Source: Rickettsiella sp.
Lineage (GTDB): Bacteria; Pseudomonadota; Gammaproteobacteria; Diplorickettsiales; Diplorickettsiaceae
Length of the DNA stretch: 12,644 bases
Reading direction: 5' to 3'
Assembly (NCBI GenBank): GCA_031119195.1
Contig: JAVHYG010000040.1
Span: 1 to 12,644, forward strand
Program-made: the position numbers and the translations under genes
Notes under the pieces: generated by a model
Told to the model about the DNA's origin: nothing
Database searches by the model: none
Seen by the model: the letters and a program-made list of their open reading frames with translations, nothing else
Part shown: positions 1-6,952 of the stretch, in pieces
Layout: each line of letters begins with the position of its first letter
How positions within the stretch are numbered: the stretch's first letter is position 1

Positions 1-1
1 G

Positions 2-931
2 ACCTATGCATTGGCTGGTGTTTTTGCCGGTTTAGCGGGCAGCTATTTACAAGCTTTTTTGCAAAATCCTTGGGTTATCATTTTTGTTAGTCTTATTTTT
101 GTGTTTCTTGCTTTTTCATTATTTGGTTTTTATGAGCTACGCCTTCCAACAAGGTGGCATGAAAAATTAACGAATATAACTAATCGTCAACAGGGTGGAA
201 ATTATTTGGGTGTGGCTTTTATGGGTTGTTTATCTACCTTAGTAATTTCTCCTTGTATTACTGCGCCGTTAGTAGGTGTTTTAACTTATATTGGTAATAC
301 AGGTAATGCTATTTTAGGTGGCTTTGCGTTATTTATTTTAGGATTGGGTTCGGGTATCCCATTATTAATTATTGGTACTTCCGCGGGTAGATGGCTACCT
401 AAATCAGGTCCTTGGATGAACATAGTGAAAGTTATACTAGGAATTATGATGTTAATAATGGCTGGCTGGTTATTATTACGTATTGTTCCTGTTGATTCAC
501 GTTTTCCTTTTCAGATTTTTAAAACGAATCAGGTGACTGTATTAAATAATAATAATTTTCAAACTATTAAAGGAATTAATGATCTTAGTCGAGCACTTGA
601 GAAAGCTAAACATGAAAATAAGCTTGTATTATTAGATTTTTATGCGAATTGGTGTGTATCTTGCAAAGAGATGGAACGCAATGTTTTTCCTGCATCGAAA
701 GTGAAATCATTACTATCTCGGTTTATAGTACTCCGTGCCGATGTAACCGCCAACGATGTGCTTGATAAGGATTTAGAAAAAAAGTTTAACGTTATTGCAC
801 CCCCTACATTTTTGTTTTTTACCCCTGATGGCCGAGAATTAAGTAATAAAAGAATAGTCGGTCAAGTAGGAAGCCAAGAGTTTGCAAATCATCTAGACAG
901 TATTGTGTCAAAAAATGATTATCGAAAGTAG
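2..931 (+). CDS. dsbD: Thiol:disulfide interchange protein DsbD, 3' part (5' end outside window)
   Basis: DsbD carries electrons from cytoplasmic thioredoxin across the inner membrane to periplasmic disulfide isomerases and cytochrome c maturation. The reading frame is open from base 2, inside what matches the second membrane helix of E. coli DsbD, so the N-terminal periplasmic domain and first redox Cys lie outside. The 309 visible residues show the membrane-domain SPC-ITAPL motif with redox Cys at visible residue 85, then LPKSGPWM, one more hydrophobic helix (about 137-162), a short linker, and a thioredoxin-like domain with the WCVSC active site (Cys218 and Cys221) and a cis-Pro region APPTFLFF. 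Compared with E. coli, the stretch between SGPWM and the thioredoxin domain is about 40 residues short, apparently missing the last two helices. Losing an even number keeps the thioredoxin domain periplasmic. The family call is firm; the topology is inferred. Confidence 0.95.
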   Translation, partial: TYALAGVFAGLAGSYLQAFLQNPWVIIFVSLIFVFLAFSLFGFYELRLPTRWHEKLTNITNRQQGGNYLGVAFMGCLSTLVISPCITAPLVGVLTYIGNTGNAILGGFALFILGLGSGIPLLIIGTSAGRWLPKSGPWMNIVKVILGIMMLIMAGWLLLRIVPVDSRFPFQIFKTNQVTVLNNNNFQTIKGINDLSRALEKAKHENKLVLLDFYANWCVSCKEMERNVFPASKVKSLLSRFIVLRADVTANDVLDKDLEKKFNVIAPPTFLFFTPDGRELSNKRIVGQVGSQEFANHLDSIVSKNDYRK

Positions 932-1011
932 TATTGATATTGTCAACGAGGCGTATAGTGAGAAAAAGCGGATTTCATTTCGGTTTCCGTACATGATTGA
1001 CAGTGAGGCAA

Positions 1012-1158
1012 TAGACCTCTTGCCTAAGCGAGTAATAGGTTTGAGTTCAAGACGAACGATAATGAGAGTTGGAGTTTACATGCGTAAACGAGTACCGTAG
1101 AGTATCGTTTAACGAAGGAATCAAACTGCTATATTACGCAGTTTAAGTAAGAGGTCTA
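1012..1158. repeat. 147-bp imperfect inverted repeat, possible MITE-like element
   Basis: The ends are perfect 10-bp inverted repeats (TAGACCTCTT at 1012-1021, AAGAGGTCTA at 1149-1158). Allowing small gaps and mismatches, similarity continues inward: the left arm runs to about 1061 and the right arm back to about 1103, with shared blocks GTAATA, TTTGA and AACGATA in the same order. Two local hairpins are nested in it: AAACTGC/GCAGTTT (1123-1144) and AAACGA..TAC/GTA..TCGTTT (1086-1110). The outermost TA on each side could be a TA target duplication, as IS630/mariner-type MITEs leave. It sits between the convergent ends of dsbD and the EamA gene. No U-tract follows the hairpins, so a plain terminator is a poorer fit. 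The rest of this gap (932-1011 and 1159-1195) shows nothing else I can name. Confidence 0.5.
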
Positions 1159-1195
1159 ATGAGTATTTTCGAAACATTATAACGAATTAATGGCA

Positions 1196-2113
1196 TCAAG
1201 GCTTTGGCAGTAAACGTTTTCTAGGTAATTGTATTAACACTACACCCATTAGAATTGCAGTAATTCCTAAACCTTCTGTCCATAATGGGCGGTTATGGAA
1301 AAAAATAAAATCCCAAAAAATAGCCATAATTGGAACAATATACATTACTGCGCTGGCACGAACGGCGTCCCATTCACGAATTAGATGATAATAAATGATC
1401 CAGGCTAAAGCCGTTGAAAATAATCCCATATAGATACTCGCTACCCAGAGTAAGGGGGTGTGAAATAGTACAGCTTTGCTGGGCCAGCTTTCAAAACACA
1501 ATGTAGCGAGTATCAAAAAAGTCAAACTGGCCCAATGTTGATGGTATAGATTCGCATAAAAATCTAATTTTATTTGGCCGGATAATATACTTTGATTAAG
1601 TAAGTTTCCTATCGAATAACTAATAGCCATTAACAATACGGATACAGTACCGAGTAAGTATTCCAGTGAGTTATTAAAACTAATTAATGGCCAGAAAATA
1701 ACACAAATACCTAACAAACCTGTCAATAAACCTAAACATTTCAAAGCGGAAAAATTTCTAGTATTAGGAGAGATTAAACTAAAAAGTAAAGTCCAAATGG
1801 GAACTGTCCCATTCAATATCCCGGCTAAACCTGATGAAATGTGTCGTTCACCCCAGAATAAAAAGAAAAAAGGAATACCTTGTGAGAAAAGTCCTAAGAT
1901 CCAGATGCGCCAACGGTAAGAAAAAGGCACAGACACTTTTTTTTTCAAAACACAGAATATAATTATAAGAAAAAACAAAGCTAAACCGACGCGTAACATG
2001 GCGCCAAAAAAAGGAGGAACTGTATCGACTACAGTTTTAATTGCGACAAACGATCCTCCCCAAAAAGAGGCTAGCAAAAAAAACCATAAGAAATTGATAT
2101 TTTTATTTGTCAT
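1196..2113 (-). CDS. EamA/DMT-family membrane transporter
   Basis: A 305-residue, very hydrophobic protein with the layout of the drug/metabolite transporter superfamily: two EamA repeats of about five helices each. The first repeat begins with FLLASFWGGSFVAIK (residues about 12-26), the characteristic opening of the family. The second ends with LWTEGLGITAILMGVVLI and a short basic tail (PRKRLLPKP). It would lie in the inner membrane. Members export amino acids, metabolites or drugs, and the substrate cannot be read from the sequence. The ATG start lies 4 bp after the parC stop codon with no strong Shine-Dalgarno, which suggests co-transcription and translational coupling with parC rather than a shared function. 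Its 3' end faces dsbD. Confidence 0.9.
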   Translation of the reverse strand: MTNKNINFLWFFLLASFWGGSFVAIKTVVDTVPPFFGAMLRVGLALFFLIIIFCVLKKKVSVPFSYRWRIWILGLFSQGIPFFFLFWGERHISSGLAGILNGTVPIWTLLFSLISPNTRNFSALKCLGLLTGLLGICVIFWPLISFNNSLEYLLGTVSVLLMAISYSIGNLLNQSILSGQIKLDFYANLYHQHWASLTFLILATLCFESWPSKAVLFHTPLLWVASIYMGLFSTALAWIIYYHLIREWDAVRASAVMYIVPIMAIFWDFIFFHNRPLWTEGLGITAILMGVVLIQLPRKRLLPKP

Positions 2114-2117
2114 GCTA

Positions 2118-4376
2118 TTAGTTTGAATGGACCGCTAAATGATCGATTTTTTGCAAGCCGCGAGGGAGTTTATGTCCGCGTTGTCCGCGTTTTCCTAAAT
2201 AATGTGCAAGGTCGGAAGCTTTTAAAGTTACTTGTCGTTTTCCGGAAATGATGAGAAGAACGCTATTTTTTGTAGGCAACACTGCAATACCTATGACATA
2301 TTCTTCGCGTTTTTCAACTTTTTCGCTAGGTATTTGAATGATTTTATTCCCTTTTCCTTTTGGTAAAATAGGTAATTCCTTAGCAGCAATGATTAATAAA
2401 TAACCCGTATTTGTTGCTACAGCAATGTAATTGGTTTCAAGATCATTGAGTAGCTGTGGTTGTAATACCTGGCTGTGCATAGGTAGTTTAAGCAATGCTT
2501 TACCATTGCGACTTTTAGAATAAAGCTCTGCTAATTGAGTAATAAATCCATAGCCTGCATCAGAAGCGACTAAAATAGATTGTTCTGGATCACCTGTTAT
2601 GCTGGCTACAAAGTTGGCAACAGGAGGAGGATTAAAACGGCTTGTTAAGGGTTCGCCTGCACCACGAGCAGATGGAAGCGTATGGATGGGTGTTGAATAG
2701 CTACGTCCTGTTGAATCGATAAAAGAGATAAGTTGATTGCTGCGGCCAAGCAGAGCGATTTTAAATGAATCGCCTGCTTTATAATTTAAACCGCTGACAT
2801 CAAAGTCATGGCCTTTTGCTGCTCGTACCCAACCGCGTGTCGACAATATAATTGTCATAGGATCTGCAGAGATAATTTCTGTTTCTTTAAATGCTTGCGC
2901 AGGAGTACGTGTAACCAGCGGTGAAAGCCGTTTATCACCATAAAGGTCTGAATCACTTTGTAGTTCGTTTCGAATTAAGTGCTTTAACTTTGTTTTGGAA
3001 GCTAAGATTTTTTGTAATTCATCACGTTCACTCATTAGATTTTTTTGTTCTGAACGAATCTTGATTTCTTCAAGCTTAGCTAATTGACGTAAACGTATTT
3101 CTAGGATGGCATTAGCTTGTTCATCACTTAATTTAAATTGTTTAACCAATTGTGCTTTTGGGTCATCATGTTCGCGAATTATTTTGATGACCTTGTCGAT
3201 ATGTAAATAAACGATTAAAAAGCCTTCAAGTATAGCTAATCGATTAGAAATCTTATCCAAGCGAAACGATATGCGTCTACAAACAGTTGCTTGTCGATAA
3301 TCTAGCCATTCTTGTAATATTGTTATAAGGTCTTTGACAAAAGGTCGGCCATCAAGGCCGATCATATTCAAATTAACACGGTAACTACGTTCTAAATCTG
3401 TTGTTGCAAATAAATGGTCCATTAATGTTTCAATATCAACTCGATTAGAACGAGGGACAATAACTATGCGAGTGGGGTTTTCTTGATCAGATTCATCACG
3501 TAAATCTTCTATGAGTGGAAGTTTCTTTCCTCGTATTTGTTCGGCAATTTGCTCGATAATTTTTGCTCCGGAAACTTGATAGGGTAAAGCAGTAATAACA
3601 ACTTGTCCTTTTTCTTGTTTATAAACAGCACGTGTCTGAATACTGCCTTTACCTTCTTGGTATATTTTGCGAATTTCAGTGACTGGAGTAATGATTTCAG
3701 CTGCTGTGGGAAAATCGGGAGCTTTAATATATTTACAAATTTCAGTAAGCGTTGCTCTGGGGTTGTCTAATAAACAAATGCAGGCATTAACAACTTCTTT
3801 AATGTTATGTGGTGGAATGTCTGTTGCCATGCCGACAGCAATACCTGTTGCTCCATTCAAAAGTATATTAGGTAAGCGAGCGGGTAGAAGCTTAGGTTCT
3901 TCTAATGAGGCATCAAAGTTAAGTATCCAATCGACTGTGCCATCCGTAAGTTCTGTCAGCAAAGTTTGAGCGTAGGGCGTTAAACGCGATTCTGTATAAC
4001 GCATCGCTGCAAAGGATTTTGGATCATCTTGCGAGCCCCAATTCCCTTGACCATCGATAAATGGATAACGATAAGAGAAAGATTGTGCCATTAATACCAT
4101 GGCTTCGTAACAGGGTCCGTCGCCGTGTGGATGAAATTTACCGAGTACATCACCGACGGTCCTAGCTGATTTTTTATATTTTGCTGATGCGTTTAAACCT
4201 AACTCTGACATAGCATAAACAATTCGACGTTGTACTGGTTTTAAACCATCGCCCATATGTGGTAAAGCCCTATCAAGTATGACGTACATTGAATAATCAA
4301 GATAGGCTTTTTCTGTAAAAAGGCGCAAAGGTTGGTGTTCAGTGCTGGGTAATGTCCGTGATTTAGCTTTGACCAT
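2118..4376 (-). CDS. parC: DNA topoisomerase IV subunit A (ParC)
   Basis: ParC is the DNA-cleaving subunit of topoisomerase IV, which with ParE decatenates daughter chromosomes. The 752-residue length matches gammaproteobacterial ParC. The N-terminal breakage-reunion domain is highly conserved: residues 38-51 (ALPH..GDGLKPVQRR), FHPHGDGPCYEAMVLMAQ (81-98), and AAMRYTESRL with the catalytic Tyr127 after Arg126. A coiled-coil tower region follows at about 380-480, then the C-terminal DNA-wrapping blades. The helix-4 site equivalent to E. coli Ser80 is Gly87, followed by Pro88, while the Glu84 equivalent (Glu91) is kept. I chose ATG at 4376 because homology starts near residue 12 and a weak purine-rich AGAG lies upstream. 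parE is not in the window. The EamA transporter follows 4 bp downstream. Confidence 0.98.
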   Translation of the reverse strand: MVKAKSRTLPSTEHQPLRLFTEKAYLDYSMYVILDRALPHMGDGLKPVQRRIVYAMSELGLNASAKYKKSARTVGDVLGKFHPHGDGPCYEAMVLMAQSFSYRYPFIDGQGNWGSQDDPKSFAAMRYTESRLTPYAQTLLTELTDGTVDWILNFDASLEEPKLLPARLPNILLNGATGIAVGMATDIPPHNIKEVVNACICLLDNPRATLTEICKYIKAPDFPTAAEIITPVTEIRKIYQEGKGSIQTRAVYKQEKGQVVITALPYQVSGAKIIEQIAEQIRGKKLPLIEDLRDESDQENPTRIVIVPRSNRVDIETLMDHLFATTDLERSYRVNLNMIGLDGRPFVKDLITILQEWLDYRQATVCRRISFRLDKISNRLAILEGFLIVYLHIDKVIKIIREHDDPKAQLVKQFKLSDEQANAILEIRLRQLAKLEEIKIRSEQKNLMSERDELQKILASKTKLKHLIRNELQSDSDLYGDKRLSPLVTRTPAQAFKETEIISADPMTIILSTRGWVRAAKGHDFDVSGLNYKAGDSFKIALLGRSNQLISFIDSTGRSYSTPIHTLPSARGAGEPLTSRFNPPPVANFVASITGDPEQSILVASDAGYGFITQLAELYSKSRNGKALLKLPMHSQVLQPQLLNDLETNYIAVATNTGYLLIIAAKELPILPKGKGNKIIQIPSEKVEKREEYVIGIAVLPTKNSVLLIISGKRQVTLKASDLAHYLGKRGQRGHKLPRGLQKIDHLAVHSN

Positions 4377-4403
4377 TGGAAAGTCTCTTGTAAGATGATG
4401 CGC

Positions 4404-4431
4404 AGTATAAGGCGCTAATAAGATTTTACAA
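4404..4431 (-). promoter_or_regulatory. Candidate sigma70 promoter for parC
   Basis: On the minus strand, TTGTAA (4431-4426) and TATACT (4409-4404) are separated by 16 bp. The -35 box matches consensus at 4 of 6 bases and the -10 at 5 of 6. Transcription would start near 4397, about 20 nt before the parC ATG. The promoter lies wholly in the 89-bp gap after the upstream PagL-like gene, so parC and the EamA gene can be expressed independently of it. Predicted by eye. Confidence 0.5.
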
Positions 4432-4465
4432 TACTTACTCTTTTTAATCCCGTTATGTTAATACC

Positions 4466-5050
4466 TTAATTAAATTCATACCCAACGCTTATTAGATGTT
4501 TGACGTCAATACCTTGATTTGGGGGAAGCAATCTAGCATTTGAATAATGCAAATAGTGATAGCTCAATGACCATAGGTGTGCAGTCCCCCAATGTAAACC
4601 TATACCTAACAAATCTTGAAAGGCAAATTGGCCCCCTAGATTTCGATGACCTAAATGGTTATTGGACAACAGGCTAGCGCCTATACCAACTTCTATATAG
4701 GGTTGGGCTGCTAAAACACAATGTTTTCTGGTTTGAACTCTTATAAAAGGTGAAATTGCTAAAATATATATTGAATGTGGTTGATTGATTATTGGTGGTT
4801 TAGTTTGCCAATGGGCAAAACTTATATCCCAATAACCTGTTAAATTAAGTGGTGATTGCTGAAAGGTAATAAACGGCCAAAAACTTTGCAAAGCAATTCG
4901 ATAGCCTTGAAGATGATCAGGTTTTCCTTTTCCATAAGACAAGCTTAATCCTGGTTTAAACGTGAGACCTTTTTTAGGAATTAAACAGAGGCATAATACC
5001 GTTATGGTAAAAAAACTGTATTTTTTAAGTAAATGAGCTATTTCTAACAA
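4466..5050 (-). CDS. PagL-like lipid A 3-O-deacylase (acyloxyacyl hydrolase family)
   Basis: PagL enzymes are small outer-membrane beta-barrels that remove the 3-O acyl chain of lipid A and so weaken TLR4 recognition. This 194-residue protein has a signal peptide (Lys9-Lys10, hydrophobic stretch 11-24) and the C-terminal family pattern: GIGASLLS (122-129), a Gly/Phe-rich segment, then HYSNARLLPPNQGID (168-182) and the terminal strand ISVGYEFN ending near an aromatic. By alignment to P. aeruginosa PagL, His168 and Ser170 are the catalytic His and Ser. The acidic third residue, Glu in PagL, is Asp182. There is no in-frame ATG near the start; TTG at 5050 is chosen because AGGA lies 7 nt upstream. 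It stands alone on the minus strand. The family call rests on motif recognition in a divergent protein; activity is inferred. Confidence 0.75.
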   Translation of the reverse strand: MLEIAHLLKKYSFFTITVLCLCLIPKKGLTFKPGLSLSYGKGKPDHLQGYRIALQSFWPFITFQQSPLNLTGYWDISFAHWQTKPPIINQPHSIYILAISPFIRVQTRKHCVLAAQPYIEVGIGASLLSNNHLGHRNLGGQFAFQDLLGIGLHWGTAHLWSLSYHYLHYSNARLLPPNQGIDVKHLISVGYEFN

Positions 5051-5057
5051 TAAGCTA

Positions 5058-5061
5058 TCCT
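5058..5061 (-). promoter_or_regulatory. Shine-Dalgarno that fixes the TTG start of the PagL-like gene
   Basis: AGGA on the minus strand is separated by 7 nt from the TTG at 5050-5048. No ATG or GTG occurs in frame before the signal-peptide hydrophobic core, so this site decides the start. Confidence 0.55.
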
Positions 5062-5207
5062 GCAGTTTTTAGAAATTTAGCAAGGTTATAACTGATTTTT
5101 GTCCATTAAAAACTTACATTTTCAAGTTTTTAGTTTATTTATATCTGAATTAGAGTGGCATGAAAAGTCTTTTTTGATAATTGAAAATTTTATTTTGGAA
5201 TACCTTC

Positions 5208-5216
5208 TGTTATAAT
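5208..5216 (+). promoter_or_regulatory. Extended -10 promoter for rpmE
   Basis: TGTTATAAT is a perfect TATAAT hexamer preceded by the TGn extension. No good -35 box lies at 15-19 bp, which is typical of extended -10 promoters. The start would be near 5223. The strong AGGGGATA ribosome site (5231-5238) lies between it and the rpmE ATG. The leader is only about 26 nt. Confidence 0.6.
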
Positions 5217-5248
5217 GTCACCTTTTTGTTAGGGGATATAAAAATTAT

Positions 5249-5503
5249 ATGCAGCATGATATCCATCCAGCCTATAACGTGGTTACAGTGATTTGTAGCT
5301 GTGGAAATAGCTTCAAAACCCGTTCTACCTTAGACGATGAAAATCTTTCTATAGAAGTCTGCGCTAAATGCCACCCTTTTTATACAGGTAAGCAAAAAAT
5401 CGTCGATTCTAGCGGTCGTGTTGATAAATTTAGACAGAAGTATGGAAACCGTTCTGGTAAAGTATTTTCTGATAAATCTAGCGATACCGCGGAAGCCGCT
5501 TAG
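5249..5503 (+). CDS. rpmE: 50S ribosomal protein bL31 (zinc-binding type)
   Basis: bL31 bridges the large and small ribosomal subunits near the central protuberance. The N-terminus MQHDIHPAY and core CAKCHPFYTGKQK are diagnostic. Four cysteines (16, 18, 38 and 41) form the zinc site, so this is the zinc-containing paralogue rather than the Cys-less form made under zinc starvation. At 84 residues it is about 14 longer than E. coli bL31, owing to a Ser/Asp/Ala-rich tail (SDKSSDTAEAA). The start is supported by AGGGGATA upstream and by family alignment. It diverges from the PagL-like gene. The 101-bp gap to the next gene is AT-rich and holds no convincing terminator. Confidence 0.98.
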   Translation: MQHDIHPAYNVVTVICSCGNSFKTRSTLDDENLSIEVCAKCHPFYTGKQKIVDSSGRVDKFRQKYGNRSGKVFSDKSSDTAEAA

Positions 5504-5604
5504 TCGTTTCTTATCATTTCATCGGTTTGTTTTAAACTTAAATTCTTAATTTTAAACAAAATAGACCAAATTTTCAATTATTATAAATGAAATAAGGGTA
5601 AATT

Positions 5605-6870
5605 ATGCCAAAAAAACGTATTAGCTGGTTCCCATGGTTAGTATGTGGTCTAGGAGCACTTTTTTACTGTTATGAATATTTTTTGCGAATTTTGCCTAGT
5701 GTAATGACTGAAGATTTGCTAAGAATGTTTAACATCAGTGGGGTAGCATTCGGCAATCTCGTTGCCTTTTATTACTATGCTTATACTCCTATGCAATTAC
5801 CCGTAGGAATTATGATGGATCGATTTGGCCCTCGTAAATTATTGGTATTTGCTTCTTTAATCTGTGCTTTGGGTACTTATTTATTTGCACATCATTATCT
5901 ACCCACCGCTCAAGCAGGTCGTTTTTTAGTTGGTTTTGGTTCTGCATTCGCCTTTGTTGGCGTTCTTAAATTGGCTTCGCTTTGGTTTCCTCCCTCGCGC
6001 TTTGCTTTTATTGCCGGTATGGCGACTTCACTCGGAATGATTGGAGCCATGATAGGCGATATTGTTTTGTCAAAGCTTGTAGTTTCATTGGGTTCTAATA
6101 CAACACTTTTTCTTGCAGCTGTCATAGGAGTGGTCTTAACTATCTGTCTATGGTTTGTGATACCAGAAACCAAAGAGGTTAATACATCGGCAGCTTCAGC
6201 TTCTTCTAAATTAAACTATCAAGAATTTTTTGCAGCGGTTTTTAGGTTATGTAAAAACCCACAAATGTGGTTGATTGGTATTATAGGGAGTCTTTTATAT
6301 TTATCACTTTCCGGATTTGCAGAAGTTTGGGGAATTCCTTATCTGATTCGCGTTTATGGTTTATCAAATAGCACGGCTGCGACTAGTATTTCCTTTGTTT
6401 TTCTAGGGTGGGCTATTGGAGGTCCTTTAGTGGGTTGGATTTCAGATAAAATAGGTAACCGCCGTTATCCTATTATTATAGGATCCTTGCTAGGTGCTAT
6501 GCTATTTACTGTACTGATTTATTTTCCTGCTATTCCAACGCAGTGGTTGGCTGCACTATTATTTATTTTTGGTGTTTGCAGTTCGGCACAGATTATTGTT
6601 TTTCCTATTGCCAGAGAACTTAATGTGCCGGCTTTAGCGGGCACGGCTATTGCAGTGACTAATTTATTGGTTATGCTTGGCGGTGCTTTATCGGAGCCTT
6701 TAATTGGTCAAGCTTTGGATGTTTTAACTGGTACCCATGTAAAAGGTAATTTAATGGCTTTTTCAATTCAAAGTTTCCAGTGGGCTTTAAGTTTTATTCC
6801 AATAGCATTTATTTTGGCAGCGGTATTAACGCTTTTTATCAAAGAAACGCGCGGAATTGTGGTTAAATAA
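5605..6870 (+). CDS. Major facilitator superfamily (MFS) permease
   Basis: A 421-residue inner-membrane protein with twelve predicted helices in two halves, joined by a polar cytoplasmic loop (about 187-215). The MFS motif A is present in the first half as DRFGPRKLL (72-80) and echoed in the second as GWISDKIGNRR (277-287), the internal symmetry expected of the fold. Helix 1 is rich in aromatic residues (YCYEYFLRILP, 21-31), a pattern I associate with an MFS clade common in Legionellales and other intracellular gammaproteobacteria. The substrate cannot be told; nutrient uptake or metabolite exchange with the host is an inference. ATG at 5605 follows AAGGG at 5594-5598. It lies downstream of rpmE in the same direction and converges on the aminotransferase gene. 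Confidence 0.93.
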   Translation: MPKKRISWFPWLVCGLGALFYCYEYFLRILPSVMTEDLLRMFNISGVAFGNLVAFYYYAYTPMQLPVGIMMDRFGPRKLLVFASLICALGTYLFAHHYLPTAQAGRFLVGFGSAFAFVGVLKLASLWFPPSRFAFIAGMATSLGMIGAMIGDIVLSKLVVSLGSNTTLFLAAVIGVVLTICLWFVIPETKEVNTSAASASSKLNYQEFFAAVFRLCKNPQMWLIGIIGSLLYLSLSGFAEVWGIPYLIRVYGLSNSTAATSISFVFLGWAIGGPLVGWISDKIGNRRYPIIIGSLLGAMLFTVLIYFPAIPTQWLAALLFIFGVCSSAQIIVFPIARELNVPALAGTAIAVTNLLVMLGGALSEPLIGQALDVLTGTHVKGNLMAFSIQSFQWALSFIPIAFILAAVLTLFIKETRGIVVK

Positions 6871-6952
6871 ATAAACCGCCCAGGACACTGATTTTCCCTT
6901 TTGCTAGTAGTCCAGCTTTTGTTTAACTTTTAGGTAATACTAAATTGATTTT

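Noticed and set aside
903..1100. A 65-codon plus-strand open frame overlapping the end of dsbD
   Set aside because: It overlaps dsbD, has no ribosome-binding site, and runs across half of the 147-bp inverted repeat; its product is basic and resembles nothing I recognise. More likely a by-product of the repeat.
3667..3969. A plus-strand open frame of 100 codons
   Set aside because: Entirely antisense to the conserved breakage-reunion domain of parC.
5181..5216. TTGAAA (5181-5186) as the -35 box for rpmE
   Set aside because: The gap to TATAAT is 24 bp, too long for sigma70; the TGn extension explains the promoter better.
5526..5560. AT-only inverted repeat TTTGTTT/AAACAAA after rpmE as a terminator
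   Set aside because: The stem is almost all A-T, the loop is long and no T-run follows; too weak to call.
5910..6173. A minus-strand open frame of 87 codons
   Set aside because: Antisense to the MFS permease, with low-complexity Pro/Lys/Thr composition expected from the reverse of membrane helices.
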